NCBI GenBank assembly: GCA_047602295.1
Contig: JASGHP010000001.1
Location: 1,550,001-1,614,000, forward strand
DNA from: JACMLD01 sp047602295
GTDB lineage: Bacteria > Bacteroidota > Bacteroidia > Chitinophagales > Chitinophagaceae
Direction: 5' to 3'
DNA length: 64,000 nt
Shown here: piece by piece, positions 17,174-24,806 of the stretch
Position numbering within the stretch: position 1 is the stretch's first letter
Layout of the letters: each line of letters opens with the position of its first letter
Made by a program: the position numbers and the translations under genes
Notes under the pieces: generated by a model
The model's input: the letters and a program-made list of their open reading frames with translations, nothing else
Databases searched by the model: none
Told to the model about the DNA's origin: nothing

Positions 17174-18913
17174 ATGCTATTAAAAGATAAACTACCGGTT
17201 AGCTATTTACTCTTTACAACGCGTGGGCGCATCAACCGGGTGACTTACTGGACTGCGGCCATTTTTACATGGTGTAGTTTTTATGTTCTTTTCAACTTAC
17301 TTTATTACTGTATTTCTTATGCTGCCACTTGGATCATTTATCCAATTTTGGTATGGGCACTAATTGCTACGGCTACCAAAAGATTGCACGACAGTAACAA
17401 AACTGCACATTGGCTTTGGATAGTTTTTATTCCCGTTGCCGGGCCGTTGTATTTAATTTACCTGCTTGGTTTTAAAAAAGGAACTGTTACCAGCAACCAG
17501 TTTGGCACTGTGCCAGGCACTGCGCCGGATTATTTTAAAAATGGTGCAGCAGTAAAAATTCCTCACCTCAATACCGACGCAAGAATAGTGGATGATATTA
17601 CGCAAATAAATCCGGTATTGGTAGCAAGTGTTGAAAAACCATCCACCATTGAAGACTTGCGTACAATAATAAAAAATGCTGAGAAGCCCATTTCCATTGG
17701 CGGTGGACGTTTTAGTATGGGTGGGCAGACTGCCAGTCACGAAAGCATCCATATAGACATGCGGCAGTTTAATAAAATAATTGCATTCTCTAAAGAAAAT
17801 AAAACAATATGTGTAGAAGCCGGCACACGCTGGTGCGATATTCAACATCATATTGATCCGTATAACCTGAGTGTAAAGATTATGCAGACCTACGCAAACT
17901 TTACTGTTGGCGGAGCGCTTAGTGTAAACTGCCACGGCAGGTATATTGGCCTTGGCCCTGTTATTCTTTCCGTAAAATCTTTGCAGGTAATTTTAGCCAA
18001 CGGAGATTTAGTTACTACTTCAAGAACAGATAACCCGGAATTGTTTTATGCTGTGGTTGGTTGTTACAATGCCGTTGCGGTAATTGCCGTTGCAGAACTT
18101 GAACTGGAAGAAAACCTGCCGGTAAAACGCATGCACAAAAAAATAAAACGTAATCATTATAAAGATTTCTTTTTTGAGAACGTAAGAAAAAATGAAGCTG
18201 TCGTTTTTCACAATGGAGATCTGTACCCGCCAAGTTTTACCAATACCAGGGCGGTTAGCTGGGTAAAAACAACTGAAAAGCCTACTGTTAAAACCAGGTT
18301 GATGCCATTGGCTGCAGCATATCCCATCGAAAGATATTTTATCAGCGCATTCAGTAAAAGCAAGTTTGGCAAGTGGCGTCGTGAATATATTATTGAACCA
18401 TTGGTGTACCTGAGTAAAAAAGTTCACTGGAGAAATTATGAAGCCGGTTACGATGTGGCCGAGCTGGAACCCCGTTCACGAAAAGAAAGCACCTATGTGC
18501 TGCAGGAATACTTTGTGCCCGTTCAACAATTTGATGCATTTGCTATATCCATGGCAGAAATTTTTACCCGGCATCGTGTAAACGTTTTGAATGTATCTGT
18601 TCGCCATGCTGAAGCAGACAGTGGTTCTTTGCTTGCCTGGGCAAAAGAAGAAATGTTTGCCTTTGTAGTTTGGTACAAACAAAAAACCAACGACACAGAA
18701 AAAAACAAAGTAGCAGTATGGACAAGAGAATTAATTGACGCGGCGCTTCTTGTTAATGGCTGTTATTATTTGCCTTATCAGGCGCATGCTACAGCAGCAC
18801 AGTTTCACCAGGCTTATCCAAACGCAAAAAAATTATTCGCTATAAAAGCAAAACTTGATCCCGGTTTTAAATTCAGAAATATTATCTGGGATAATTATTA
18901 TCAACAAAAATAA
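17174..18913 (+). CDS. DUF805-FAD oxidase fusion, first gene of the polyketide cluster
   Basis: A 579-residue fusion. Residues 1-110 are a DUF805 membrane module: FTTRGRINRVTYWTAAIF, several hydrophobic helices, TKRLHDSNKTAHWL, and GTVTSNQFG at its end. Residues about 140-310 form an FAD_binding_4 domain with the flavin-binding SIGGGRFSMGGQ segment (about 173-184) and VGGALSVNCHGRYIGLGP. The C-terminal half resembles lactone-oxidase/DprE1-type oxidases and ends with DPGFKFRNIIWD. Such enzymes oxidise alcohol or sugar substrates and reduce the FAD or a membrane acceptor. The DUF805 part would tether it to the inner membrane. DUF805 and FAD oxidases normally occur as separate proteins, so the fusion is unusual. 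It starts the seven-gene run 17174-24787; the next gene begins four bases after its stop. Substrate unknown. Confidence 0.85.
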   Translation: MLLKDKLPVSYLLFTTRGRINRVTYWTAAIFTWCSFYVLFNLLYYCISYAATWIIYPILVWALIATATKRLHDSNKTAHWLWIVFIPVAGPLYLIYLLGFKKGTVTSNQFGTVPGTAPDYFKNGAAVKIPHLNTDARIVDDITQINPVLVASVEKPSTIEDLRTIIKNAEKPISIGGGRFSMGGQTASHESIHIDMRQFNKIIAFSKENKTICVEAGTRWCDIQHHIDPYNLSVKIMQTYANFTVGGALSVNCHGRYIGLGPVILSVKSLQVILANGDLVTTSRTDNPELFYAVVGCYNAVAVIAVAELELEENLPVKRMHKKIKRNHYKDFFFENVRKNEAVVFHNGDLYPPSFTNTRAVSWVKTTEKPTVKTRLMPLAAAYPIERYFISAFSKSKFGKWRREYIIEPLVYLSKKVHWRNYEAGYDVAELEPRSRKESTYVLQEYFVPVQQFDAFAISMAEIFTRHRVNVLNVSVRHAEADSGSLLAWAKEEMFAFVVWYKQKTNDTEKNKVAVWTRELIDAALLVNGCYYLPYQAHATAAQFHQAYPNAKKLFAIKAKLDPGFKFRNIIWDNYYQQK

Positions 18914-18917
18914 AGTC

Positions 18918-19778
18918 ATGAGCAATACAGCATCAGAATTCAAATCAGTTTTCGCTGATAAAAAATGGAGTGATGATTTTTATCGTTTCCTGCAAGTAAT
19001 ATTTCATTTATATCCTGAAGACAAATTTCATTATCTCATTGCATCAACCGCCAAAGAAAAAAATACTGATCGTGAAATTTACGATAGTGTTCAGAAAGGG
19101 CTGCCATCAATAAAGCCTTTTTTATCTGAGCTTACACTGGCATTGCCTGCATTGAAGAAACAGAAAAAAGAAATGGCGCGGCAGGTTTTGCAACTGCTTG
19201 GAGATAAAAAAAATATTGACGGCTACCTGGAGATTGGTTCTACCGGAAGATACATTAGTGAATTAAAGAAACACATTCATCTTACAGGCAACATATACAT
19301 CACAAATGATATAGCGCCCAGCAATGCAGTTGCGGATATTTTTGAAAGAGGCCGCATCCGCAAACTGGGAACTTTCTTTTCATTAAATAATTACCAGCCA
19401 ATAACGACAGCTCAAATTCCTGACAACAGCGTTGATTTAGTTACTTGCCATATTGGTTTGCATCATTGCCCGCATGATTTGCTGGATGGATACATTCTGT
19501 CCATCAAAAGAATTTTAAGAACTGGTGGCGTATTTATTATGCGCGACCATGATGTAAAGACAACAGAAATGGCTACGTTTGTTTCACTGGTTCATTCTGT
19601 TTTTAATTTAGGATTGGGTGTGCCGTGGGAAACAGATGCATCAGAATTCAAATCGTTTAAATCAATTGAAGAGTGGAGTAAAATAATTTCGGCTTACGGA
19701 TTTAAAGATGCAGGTGCCAGGATTCTGCAGGACAAAGATCCATCAGACAATACACTTGTTTCATTTACAAAATTGTAA
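18918..19778 (+). CDS. Class I SAM-dependent methyltransferase
   Basis: A 286-residue protein. An N-terminal helical region of about 95 residues precedes the methyltransferase core: YLEIGSTGRYISELK (motif I, about 106-120), the acidic ITNDIAPSN (motif II), VDLVTCHIGLHHCPH (motif IV with the usual HH after a hydrophobic strand) and LRTGGVFIMRDHD. Such domains act on small molecules (O-, C- or N-methylation). An ATG at 18918 is chosen, four bases after the preceding stop; a longer version overlapping the FAD gene has no support. Only five bases separate it from the unknown 350-residue gene downstream, so these three genes are clearly co-transcribed. Confidence 0.88.
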   Translation: MSNTASEFKSVFADKKWSDDFYRFLQVIFHLYPEDKFHYLIASTAKEKNTDREIYDSVQKGLPSIKPFLSELTLALPALKKQKKEMARQVLQLLGDKKNIDGYLEIGSTGRYISELKKHIHLTGNIYITNDIAPSNAVADIFERGRIRKLGTFFSLNNYQPITTAQIPDNSVDLVTCHIGLHHCPHDLLDGYILSIKRILRTGGVFIMRDHDVKTTEMATFVSLVHSVFNLGLGVPWETDASEFKSFKSIEEWSKIISAYGFKDAGARILQDKDPSDNTLVSFTKL

Positions 19779-19783
19779 AACAG

Positions 19784-20836
19784 ATGACCAGGCTTCAAAT
19801 ACTTACACTTGTTGCAATACTGCTTTCCATCATTATATTTTCTTTAAAAAAGAAAATGCCCTCTACTATTGCAGCAGGTAAAGGGTTGGTGATAAAAAAA
19901 GAATGGCTGGCTGTTAATAAAAACCCGATTACGCCGCAAAAAGATTGTAGGCCGGCAGACCAGACATTTCTCACTTTTCCAGAGTGGTTTTTAGTTTTCA
20001 GCCCGGAAGAACAGGCCAACTATTTTAAAGAACACACATCTACCAGCTTTCCTTATACAAAACATACCGCTCAAATTTGGCAAAGCTATAGAATTGTAAA
20101 AGATCAAATCAGGGGAAATTTTCCGGTGAACCGTGGCTATCATTTTATGATTTGGGTAATTGGTACCAGCGCTTCTGTTGAGTATGTAATGAAGGCAATA
20201 TACGAAACCATTGTTGGCAGAATAACAGATACCAAAACAGTACAGACGGAGGAAGATAAATTCAATTCAGTATACACGCAGGATTATGTTGACTTTATTA
20301 AAGACAGGCCCTGGTACGAATTTGATTTTAAAAAACGGTTGAAATATTTGTGGCGTGAAGTCCCATTCTCTGGCAAACATTTTTTCAGGAAGATTGACCG
20401 GCGTTATATTCTTACTTCTGAACTGCTGGTAAAATGGGGCTATGGAAAATTAATTGGCCTGGGCACCAAAACAGTGTATGATGAAGCGTTGCCAACTACC
20501 GCCGTTCTATATGATTCAGCAAATAATCCTGGTACGCCGGTGCTTGCTTACCTGCCCCGGTACGATAAGTTTGCCGCGGCAGTGGTTGATCTTGCTAAAA
20601 AAGGATTTCAGTTTAAAGAGATAGCCGGAAATAATTCAGCCATCCTGCTTACTATTCTTACGTCTTCAACGGATACAACCACGTTTGAAAATTCGCAGAT
20701 CGTCTTCAGGCAACCTGTTGCTTCAAACCTTACCATGCAAAGAATTGCACTGGCAGTTCCCGTTGCGGATTTACATCAATTGCTGCTGCAACTTGAAAAA
20801 GACAACGTATTCATTGAACATGTTTTTGATTATTAA
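19784..20836 (+). CDS. Membrane-anchored protein of unknown family in the polyketide cluster
   Basis: A 350-residue protein with one N-terminal hydrophobic segment (LQILTLVAILLSIIIFSL, residues 4-21), a likely inner-membrane anchor or uncleaved signal. The rest is probably a periplasmic or cytoplasmic globular domain. It contains FLTFPEWFLVFSPEEQANYF (about 63-82), WQSYRIVKDQIRGNF, a weak hydrophobic stretch YHFMIWVIGTSASVEYVMKA and an aromatic, basic region (RPWYEFDFKKRLKYLW). I do not recognise it. Tight spacing to the methyltransferase upstream (5 bp) ties it to the FAD oxidase and methyltransferase. It is a prime candidate for a new pathway component. Confidence 0.75.
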   Translation: MTRLQILTLVAILLSIIIFSLKKKMPSTIAAGKGLVIKKEWLAVNKNPITPQKDCRPADQTFLTFPEWFLVFSPEEQANYFKEHTSTSFPYTKHTAQIWQSYRIVKDQIRGNFPVNRGYHFMIWVIGTSASVEYVMKAIYETIVGRITDTKTVQTEEDKFNSVYTQDYVDFIKDRPWYEFDFKKRLKYLWREVPFSGKHFFRKIDRRYILTSELLVKWGYGKLIGLGTKTVYDEALPTTAVLYDSANNPGTPVLAYLPRYDKFAAAVVDLAKKGFQFKEIAGNNSAILLTILTSSTDTTTFENSQIVFRQPVASNLTMQRIALAVPVADLHQLLLQLEKDNVFIEHVFDY

Positions 20837-20909
20837 GAAGTAGGGTTTAAAGAGTTTTATCTTGCATTTCTCAAAAAATAAACTGACATCTGACTTCAAA
20901 CATTTCGCT

Positions 20910-20917
20910 TAGCTTTG
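20910..20917 (+). promoter_or_regulatory. Candidate internal promoter before ubiA-like gene
   Basis: TAGCTTTG matches TAnnTTTG and ends five bases before the ATG at 20922. With the usual spacing to the start site the message would be nearly leaderless. If used, it would split the cluster into a three-gene and a four-gene unit. Confidence 0.4.
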
Positions 20918-20921
20918 AGCT

Positions 20922-21785
20922 ATGCAGAAATCAACCCTTCAACTGCTGCGTTTTCATTTTTCTTTTTTCCTGCTGCCTGTTTACCTGTTTGCATTAAGCC
21001 GGGTGGTATACACAAACTGGTGGCGTGCACTGCTTATATTTTTTATACTGCACTTGTTAGTGTATCCTGCCAGCAACGGTTATAATAGCTATATGGACAG
21101 GGATGAAACCAGCATTGGTGGTATCAAAAAACCAATGGCCCCCACTTTGGAATTGTACATTGTAACATTGATAATGGATATTGCAGCAATAGCCATTAGC
21201 TTTTTTGTGAGTGTATATTTTGCGTTGGGTATTTTACTCTACATACTGGCATCAAGGGGGTATAGCTATCGTGGCATACGTTTAAAAAAATATCCTTACA
21301 TCGGTTATCTTACAGTAGTTATTTTTCAGGGTGCGGTTACTTTCTGGCTGGTGTATCATGGCTGTCATGAACCAATAACTTTCCAGGTGCCGCCAAGCGG
21401 CATGTTAGCCAGTAGTTTATTGATAGGTGGTTTCTACCCGCTCACACAAGTATACCAGCACGAGGCAGATGCAAAGGACGGAGTAAAAAGTATTAGCAGC
21501 AGGCTTGGTTATCGCGGCACTTTTGTATTTACTGCCGTTGTGTATTTAATTGCTTTTATAGTGCTGGCTTATCATTTTTTTGTGGCGCTGGATGCCAACA
21601 AATTTTTTGTATTGGCAACCTGTATGCTGCCTATTCTCGTATATTTTTTTATATGGGCACGAAAAGTGTGGAAGGATACCGCAGCAGCCAGCTTCAGCAA
21701 TACCATGCGCATGAACATGCTGGCATCTGTTTGCACCAATATTGGTTTTTTAATTCTTGTAATCTGGAAAATAGTTAGCAATTGA
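20922..21785 (+). CDS. UbiA-family prenyltransferase
   Basis: A 287-residue integral membrane protein with about eight helices. UbiA enzymes transfer a polyprenyl chain from its diphosphate to an aromatic acceptor. The two Asp-rich Mg-diphosphate motifs are present in variant form: NGYNSYMDRDETSIGG (about 48-63) and YQHEADAKDGVKS (about 177-189). It is not obviously MenA, UbiA or heme O synthase, whose motifs read differently. Its position next to a type III polyketide synthase (the genes overlap by four bases, ATTGA) suggests the acceptor is a resorcinol, phloroglucinol or related polyketide phenol. Family call is strong; acceptor and chain length are inference. Confidence 0.85.
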   Translation: MQKSTLQLLRFHFSFFLLPVYLFALSRVVYTNWWRALLIFFILHLLVYPASNGYNSYMDRDETSIGGIKKPMAPTLELYIVTLIMDIAAIAISFFVSVYFALGILLYILASRGYSYRGIRLKKYPYIGYLTVVIFQGAVTFWLVYHGCHEPITFQVPPSGMLASSLLIGGFYPLTQVYQHEADAKDGVKSISSRLGYRGTFVFTAVVYLIAFIVLAYHFFVALDANKFFVLATCMLPILVYFFIWARKVWKDTAAASFSNTMRMNMLASVCTNIGFLILVIWKIVSN

Positions 21786-22867
21786 GCAAAATTGTATCAA
21801 TAGGAACCGCGGTACCGGCGCATAAGCACAGGCAGGAAGACATCATGCAGTTTATGCAGCAGGTATACGCTATGAATGAAACCGATAGGCGCAAACTGAA
21901 ATTTCTTTATCACCAAAGTGGTATAGACACGCGGCACTCTGTGGTGGCAGATTACAGTAAAAGTATTCATGACTGGAAGTTTTATGCACCATCAGAAAAC
22001 CTGGAACCATTTCCTTCTTTAGAGTTGCGTATGATTTGGTACAATAAATATGCGCCACCTTTAAGTGTAGATGCTATTAGAAATTGTATTGATGGTGCTA
22101 TACACGCAAGAGACATTACGCACCTTATTACGGTTAGCTGTACGGGTATGAGTGCCCCAGGTCTGGATCTGCAGGTAATAGAATTGATGGATTTGCCTAA
22201 AAATATTTACCGCAGTTCTGTAAATTTCATGGGTTGTTATGCTGCTATCCATGCCATGAAGATGGCCGATGCTATTTGCAAAAATGATATTAATGCAAAG
22301 GTGGTTATTGTTTGTACAGAACTCTGCACATTGCATTTTCAAAAAGAGCCAACGTCAGATAATATTGCTTCCAGTCTTTTGTTTGCAGATGGTGCCGCAG
22401 CTATGCTAATCACCCATGATAATTTCAACAAAAAAGGTATGCGAATAAATAGTTTTTATTCGGAAATAGTGCCGCGTGGAAAAAAGGATATGTCGTGGGA
22501 ACTGTCTGGCACCGGTTTCTTGATGACGTTGAGCGGATATGTTCCTGAATTGATAGAAGAAGACTTTGCAGCATTGGCAGAACGGGCATTGCAGAATAGT
22601 GGAAAACAATTGCATCAGATTACAGACTGGTGCATACATCCTGGTGGCAAACGGATTATAGACGCTATTGCCAAATCGCTTGCATTGCCTAAAGAGTTGT
22701 TGCAGGCCAGTTATGATGTAATGCAACACTATGGCAATATGTCTTCGCCAACTATTCTATTTGTACTTAAGAAATTATTGCAACAGCATAGTCAGCCAAG
22801 AGAAGTGTTTGGTGCTGCGTTTGGCCCCGGACTTACTATGGAAACATTTGTTTTGTCTTCCAGCTAA
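21782..22867 (+). CDS. Type III polyketide synthase (chalcone/stilbene synthase family)
   Basis: A 361-residue homodimeric ketosynthase of the CHS/stilbene synthase fold. The catalytic triad is visible: Cys152 in VNFMGCYAAIHAMKMAD, His286 in DWCIHPGGKRIID and Asn319 in YGNMSSPTILFVL. The family-wide ending EVFGAAFGPGLTMETFVL is present, as is VSCTGMSAPGLD (Cys120). Translation starts at TTG 21782, overlapping the UbiA stop as ATTGA; there is no ATG near the natural N-terminus MSKIVSIGTAVPAH. In Streptomyces and Bacillus, enzymes like this with a methyltransferase and flavin hydroxylase make alkylresorcinols or alkylpyrones (SrsABC, BpsAB). Here a UbiA enzyme is added. Product unknown. Confidence 0.95.
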   Translation: MSKIVSIGTAVPAHKHRQEDIMQFMQQVYAMNETDRRKLKFLYHQSGIDTRHSVVADYSKSIHDWKFYAPSENLEPFPSLELRMIWYNKYAPPLSVDAIRNCIDGAIHARDITHLITVSCTGMSAPGLDLQVIELMDLPKNIYRSSVNFMGCYAAIHAMKMADAICKNDINAKVVIVCTELCTLHFQKEPTSDNIASSLLFADGAAAMLITHDNFNKKGMRINSFYSEIVPRGKKDMSWELSGTGFLMTLSGYVPELIEEDFAALAERALQNSGKQLHQITDWCIHPGGKRIIDAIAKSLALPKELLQASYDVMQHYGNMSSPTILFVLKKLLQQHSQPREVFGAAFGPGLTMETFVLSSS

Positions 22868-22902
22868 AACCCATTGCTGAAAAATTTAAATAGCCGTTTA
22901 CT

Positions 22903-23586
22903 TTGACCCGCTCATACCAAAAAGAGTTGCTTGATGGAAATGATATTTCCTTTAAAGACATAAGGCAGAATATGCGGGAGCTTGATTTTATCAATACATA
23001 CCTGGGTGGCCATGCTATCACTTTAAAAGGCTTTCAGCAATTGTTGCAAAACAAAAAAAGCATTCACGTATGTGAGATTGGTTGCGGCGGCGGAGATAAC
23101 CTGTTGGCTATTTACAAGTGGTGCAATAAAAATGATGTCGCCATAAAAATGACAGGCATAGACATTAACCCTGATTGTATTAGCATAGCCAGGCAAACGC
23201 TTCCAGCAGCGGTTACCAGCTTTATTACTGCGGATTATCAAACAGTTGATTTTGGATCGGCCAAACCAGATATTGTTTTCTCTTCGTTGTTTTGTCATCA
23301 CTTTACAGAAGAAGAATTGCGTTTTATGCTTTTATGGATGGATAACAATGCCACGTCTGGTTTTTTCATAAACGATCTTCACCGTCATTTTTTAGCATAT
23401 TATTCTATAAAAATATTAACGCAGATTTTTTCAAAATCCTATCTTGTAAAGCACGATGCACCGCTTTCTGTAAAAAGAGGCTTTGTAAAAGGAGATTGGG
23501 AAAATTTATTACAGCATGCTGTAGCAGGAAAATTCAATATTACATGGAAATGGGCTTTCCGCTGGCTGATTGTAAGCCAGCATTGA
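22903..23586 (+). CDS. Class I SAM-dependent methyltransferase following the polyketide synthase
   Basis: A 227-residue methyltransferase. Motif I is VCEIGCGGGDNLLAIYKWC (about 56-74), motif II MTGIDINPDCISIA, and motif IV PDIVFSSLFCHHFTEEE. It keeps family topology to the end. Start is a TTG at 22903; no ATG is available before motif I that would keep the N-terminal helix MTRSYQKELLDGND. In SrsB-like systems the methyltransferase O-methylates the alkylresorcinol. The downstream oxidoreductase gene starts 16 bp later. Methyl acceptor inferred from context. Confidence 0.88.
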   Translation: MTRSYQKELLDGNDISFKDIRQNMRELDFINTYLGGHAITLKGFQQLLQNKKSIHVCEIGCGGGDNLLAIYKWCNKNDVAIKMTGIDINPDCISIARQTLPAAVTSFITADYQTVDFGSAKPDIVFSSLFCHHFTEEELRFMLLWMDNNATSGFFINDLHRHFLAYYSIKILTQIFSKSYLVKHDAPLSVKRGFVKGDWENLLQHAVAGKFNITWKWAFRWLIVSQH

Positions 23587-23602
23587 TACATTGCATGGAA
23601 CA

Positions 23603-24787
23603 ATGAATAATTTTGCCACCCAACATAATCCCGCTGCGGAAATTTCTACTGCAGAAATGCCGGTGTATGACCTTGCTATAATTGGCGGAGGGCTGGCTGG
23701 TCTTGCATTGGCTATCCAGGTGGCAAAAGAAAATTTTCAGGTAATAGTGATTGAAAAGGAAACTTACCCTTTTCATCGTGTTTGCGGGGAGTATATAAGT
23801 TTTGAATGCTGGAACTTCCTGGAAAGCCTTGGTTATCCGCTAAGTGATCTTGATTTACCCGTTATCAAACAATTATTGGTTTCTGCACCTAACGGCGATG
23901 CATTGGTACAGGCATTGCCGCTGGGGGGATTTGGCATTAGTCGTTATAAAATAGATGCCGAGCTGGCAACATTAGCAGCAGAAAATGGTGCAACAATAAG
24001 AGAAAATGAAAAGGTGAATGAAGTTGTTTTTGATGGTAATATTTTTACACTTCAATCTTCTGTTACAACCATAAAAGCCAAATGTGTGGTTGGTTCTTAC
24101 GGAAAACGCAGCAACCTGGATGTAAAGTGGAAAAGGCCTTTTGTACTGGAAAGACCGGGCAAGCTGAATAATTTTATTGGCGTAAAGTACCATATACAAA
24201 TTGATGCAAAGAGTGATCTTATATCTCTGCACAACTTTGAAGATGGTTATTGCGGTATGTCGCAGGTGGAAAACAATAAATTCTGTCTTTGTTATTTGAC
24301 CACAGCCGGCAATCTAAAAAAATCCGGCAACAGCATTGCTGAGATGGAACAGCAGATATTGTATAAAAACCCTTTCTTAAAAGAGATTTTTTCAAAAGCT
24401 ATATTTCTTACTGAAGAACCGGTAACCATTGCACAGATAGCCTTTACTGCAAAAAAGCAGGTGGAAAATCATGTATTGATGGTAGGGGATGCAGCAGGTA
24501 TGATTACACCGCTGTGTGGCAATGGTATGAGTATGGCACTGCATGCCAGTAAAATTGCCGCCTCGTTTATTTCAGCTTTTCTGCAAGGTAAAATTTCAAG
24601 GATGGAAATGGAAGAAAGCTATGATAAACAATGGAAAGCGTTGTTTGCCAAAAGGGTAAGTACAGGTAGGTTTATACAAAGAATGTTTGGGAGGCCTGGT
24701 CTTACCAATATTTTTATTGCTTTGCTAAAGCCTTTTCCGAAAATTATAGCATATTTGATACGCCAAACACATGGAGAACCCTTTTGA
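23603..24787 (+). CDS. FAD-dependent oxidoreductase of the polyketide cluster
   Basis: A 394-residue flavoprotein of the geranylgeranyl reductase/aromatic monooxygenase group. The Rossmann motif LAIIGGGLAGLALA lies at about 24-37. HRVCGEYIS (about 62-70) is typical of this subgroup, and the second FAD motif reads HVLMVGDAAGMITPLCGNGM. The start was set at the ATG 23603; an ATG at 23657 would begin just before the Rossmann strand. In the SrsC comparison such an enzyme hydroxylates the phenol ring, leading to a quinol or quinone. Alternatively it could reduce the isoprenoid chain added by UbiA. Both fit the family; the sequence alone does not choose. Last gene of the tight run. Confidence 0.9.
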   Translation: MNNFATQHNPAAEISTAEMPVYDLAIIGGGLAGLALAIQVAKENFQVIVIEKETYPFHRVCGEYISFECWNFLESLGYPLSDLDLPVIKQLLVSAPNGDALVQALPLGGFGISRYKIDAELATLAAENGATIRENEKVNEVVFDGNIFTLQSSVTTIKAKCVVGSYGKRSNLDVKWKRPFVLERPGKLNNFIGVKYHIQIDAKSDLISLHNFEDGYCGMSQVENNKFCLCYLTTAGNLKKSGNSIAEMEQQILYKNPFLKEIFSKAIFLTEEPVTIAQIAFTAKKQVENHVLMVGDAAGMITPLCGNGMSMALHASKIAASFISAFLQGKISRMEMEESYDKQWKALFAKRVSTGRFIQRMFGRPGLTNIFIALLKPFPKIIAYLIRQTHGEPF

Positions 24788-24806
24788 AAACGAATCTATA
24801 TAATGC

